This document shows positions 43,668 through 45,381 of a DNA stretch of 45,381 bases, piece by piece. A model generated the notes under the pieces. The model had not been told where the DNA came from, did no database searches, and saw only the letters and a list, made by a program, of their open reading frames with translations. The translations under genes and the position numbers were made by a program. Origin of the DNA: Clostridiaceae bacterium DTU079. GTDB taxonomy: Bacteria > Bacillota > Clostridia > Acetivibrionales > Acetivibrionaceae. Each line of letters opens with the position of its first letter. The first letter of the stretch is position 1. The DNA lies in NCBI GenBank assembly GCA_001512505.1, contig LFSC01000023.1, positions 10,511 through 55,891 on the forward strand, written 5' to 3'.

Positions 43668-44723
43668 ATGAATTTAAATGATTTATTGGAAAAGACAGTT
43701 GAATATGGTGCTTCCGACCTGCACATATGTGCGGGAGTACCTCCGGTGGTAAGGGTTTACGGTGAATTAATCAATCTAAATGAACCCGTATTGACACCAC
43801 ATGATTGTGTGGAGCTTGCTAAACAGTGTCTGAGCAGCAGGATGTATGAACGCTTTTTAGAAGTAGGTGAGGTTGATTCCTCATACTCTCTTGCCGGTAC
43901 TTCACGTTTCAGGGTTAATGTTTTCAAGCAAAGAGGTACTTGTGCTATCGCTTTCAGAACAATACCTGCAGAAATACCGGTTATTGAAGATTTGGGATTG
44001 CCGGGTCTTGTATATGATCTTTCATTAAAGCAGAGAGGGCTAATACTTATAACCGGACCTACCGGACATGGGAAATCTACCACTCTAGCTGCTATGATCA
44101 ACTATATAAACAGTAAGAGAAGATGCCATATTGTAACGATAGAGGATCCGATAGAGTTTTTACATAAACACAATAAAAGTATTATAAATCAAAGAGAAAT
44201 CGGTTCAGATACCAAGTGCTATGCTAATGCATTAAGATCTGTACTGAGAGAAGACCCTGATGTAATTCTCATAGGTGAGATGCGTGACCAGGAAACGATA
44301 GCTACGGCACTTACCGCAGCTGAAACAGGACACTTGGTGTTATCGACGCTGCATACCATTGGTTCGGCCAAAACAATAGACAGAATAATTGACGTTTTCC
44401 CGCCACACCAGCAGGCACAAGTTAGAACCCAGCTTTCAACAGTTCTTATGGGTATTATATCTCAGCAGCTTTTAAAAAGAGCTGACAATAAAGGTCGAGT
44501 TCTTGCAACTGAAACTATGGTATGGACTCCTGCTATTGCGAACCTTATACGTGAGAGCCGTACTCACCAGATAAATACATGTATCCAGACCGGTTCTCAG
44601 TTTGGTATGTATACCATGGACAGTTGTCTTGCGGATTTGTATAAGCAGGAGTTAATTGATTATGAGACTGCTTGCCAGTATTCTGTAGACATGGACAATT
44701 TAAGAAAATTACTTTCAAAATAA
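43668..44723 (+). CDS. pilT: Type IV pilus retraction ATPase PilT
   Basis: This 351-residue protein has the PilT plan: an N-terminal PAS-like domain with ASDLHICAGVPPVVRVYGEL, and a RecA-like ATPase with Walker A GPTGHGKSTT, Walker B VILIGEMRDQE and the AETGHLVLSTLHT His-box. The zinc motif is absent, as expected for PilT. It depolymerises pili for retraction or twitching. It follows pilB by 18 bases. I take the ATG at 43668, because an ATG at 43659 lies almost on the ribosome site GAAGGG. Confidence 0.95.
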   Translation: MNLNDLLEKTVEYGASDLHICAGVPPVVRVYGELINLNEPVLTPHDCVELAKQCLSSRMYERFLEVGEVDSSYSLAGTSRFRVNVFKQRGTCAIAFRTIPAEIPVIEDLGLPGLVYDLSLKQRGLILITGPTGHGKSTTLAAMINYINSKRRCHIVTIEDPIEFLHKHNKSIINQREIGSDTKCYANALRSVLREDPDVILIGEMRDQETIATALTAAETGHLVLSTLHTIGSAKTIDRIIDVFPPHQQAQVRTQLSTVLMGIISQQLLKRADNKGRVLATETMVWTPAIANLIRESRTHQINTCIQTGSQFGMYTMDSCLADLYKQELIDYETACQYSVDMDNLRKLLSK

Positions 44724-45091
44724 AAAAAGTACTAGATTTTATTGGGAAATTGTAATATAATATATATAAGTAGTAATTTAAGATAAGTATGTTATATATG
44801 ACAGTGATTTCAAATATGTTTTGATTTGTGCTTTATTGAGTTGGTATGAATTGTTTTGGGAGGTTGGAATATAGAGTTGTATATCGATTTCAACTTTTCG
44901 ATTATATATTAGATATAAGATTCTAGTAGTATCCTGAAATATAGAGAATTTAATTTATCTTTTTGTAAAGTTTCTATAATATCTCATCAAACTACATTCA
45001 AAGAACCACACAATACTCTGTATAAATGCTGTTGCGGATATTACAGTTAAATAAAAGGGATGTTTTCAATAACATTTGGGGGTTAGTGTAG
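44724..45091. other. Gene-free gap between pilT and pilC
   Basis: These 368 AT-rich bases show no credible gene. This is a wide gap for an otherwise tight pilus operon; a separate promoter may be present, but I see no confident -35/-10 pair. Confidence 0.5.
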
Positions 45092-45381
45092 ATGAAGCTG
45101 AAGCATTACGTTTATAAGGTTAAGACAGAATCCGGTAGAATTATTTCCGGAGAGACTAAAATAGATAGCATAGAAGCTCTGAGGAGTCTCTTACAGGAGA
45201 AGGGTTATACCCCTATTGAGATAACAGAAAAAAATGCTTTTACTGATGTAAGTCAAATCAGCTTGTTTAAACCTAAAGTAAAGCTCAAGGATTTAGCCAT
45301 ATTCTTCAGACAGTTTGCGATAATCTTGGAAGCCGGTGTTCCCATAGCCGGAGCATTGAATGTATTGAGGGAACAGACTAC
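45092..45381 (+). CDS. pilC: Type IV pilus inner-membrane protein PilC, N-terminal part
   Basis: This partial gene is cut by the window end. It begins MKLKHYVYKVKTESGRIISG, then LRSLLQEKGYTPIEI and KLKDLAIFFRQFAIILEAGV; the last is the conserved first cytoplasmic-domain motif of the PilC/GspF platform protein. PilC is the membrane partner of the PilB and PilT ATPases. TTTGGGGG lies about 13 bases before the ATG, much like pilB. Confidence 0.93.
   Translation, partial: MKLKHYVYKVKTESGRIISGETKIDSIEALRSLLQEKGYTPIEITEKNAFTDVSQISLFKPKVKLKDLAIFFRQFAIILEAGVPIAGALNVLREQT

Overview
The window looks like a low-GC, spore-forming, cellulolytic clostridium close to Acetivibrio (Clostridium) thermocellus. 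The evidence is three secreted glycoside hydrolases with type I dockerins (two GH5, one GH53), a sigma-I/RsgI pair whose RsgI carries an extracellular CBM3, an S-layer-anchored protein, spore genes (cotJABC, dpaAB) and Pro-Thr-rich linkers throughout. From memory, the order sigI-rsgI-GH5 ... ACT/DUF711 ... rpsO-pnp resembles one A. thermocellus region, but the extra GH5 and the GH53 gene here may mark a relative such as A. straminisolvens. Species is an inference.

Layout. 1-2250: a HAD-phosphatase remnant fused in frame to an SdpI-like membrane protein, a MutT-like Nudix hydrolase, an anchored C39-like peptidase, and a zinc-ribbon membrane gene broken by a stop. 2546-6032 (-): a heterodimeric ABC exporter. 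6491-15576: a cellulase island made of GH5-dockerin, a copper-amine-oxidase-N-domain surface protein, sigI-rsgI(CBM3), and a second GH5-dockerin. 15930-19677: a membrane PAS-GGDEF-EAL protein, then an ACT protein and a DUF711 protein. 19832-21136: a GH53 galactanase with dockerin. 21290-21745: an RHS fragment. 21747-23800 (-): a DUF4130 protein and a radical-SAM DNA-repair-type protein behind a promoter overlapped by a near-consensus LexA box. 24167-25494 (-): a zinc-finger anti-sigma-like protein and an unrecognised partner. 25810-28809: a 14-repeat RCC1 double propeller with three SLH domains. 28806-32253 (-): an unusual membrane protein (Lon-type protease domain, cohesin-like domain, TM, PT linker, CBM-like domain), a possible 45-aa membrane peptide, and a 360-aa unknown. 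32772-34122 (-): cotJABC. 34246-40899: nitrilase, rpsO, pnp, M16 peptidase and dpaAB, an order much like Bacillus pnp-mlpA-spoVF. 41268-end: pilB, pilT and a partial pilC.

How it fits together. RsgI should sense polysaccharide outside through its CBM3 and release SigI inside, which then drives cellulosomal genes. The 28806-30767 protein has the same layout (outside sugar-binding-like domain, one TM, inside output), but its output domain is a Ser-Lys protease. I consider it the best candidate here for an undescribed sensing system. The SOS-controlled radical-SAM pair is the second. The GGDEF-EAL protein and the MshEN-type N-terminal repeats of PilB could form a c-di-GMP to pili link.
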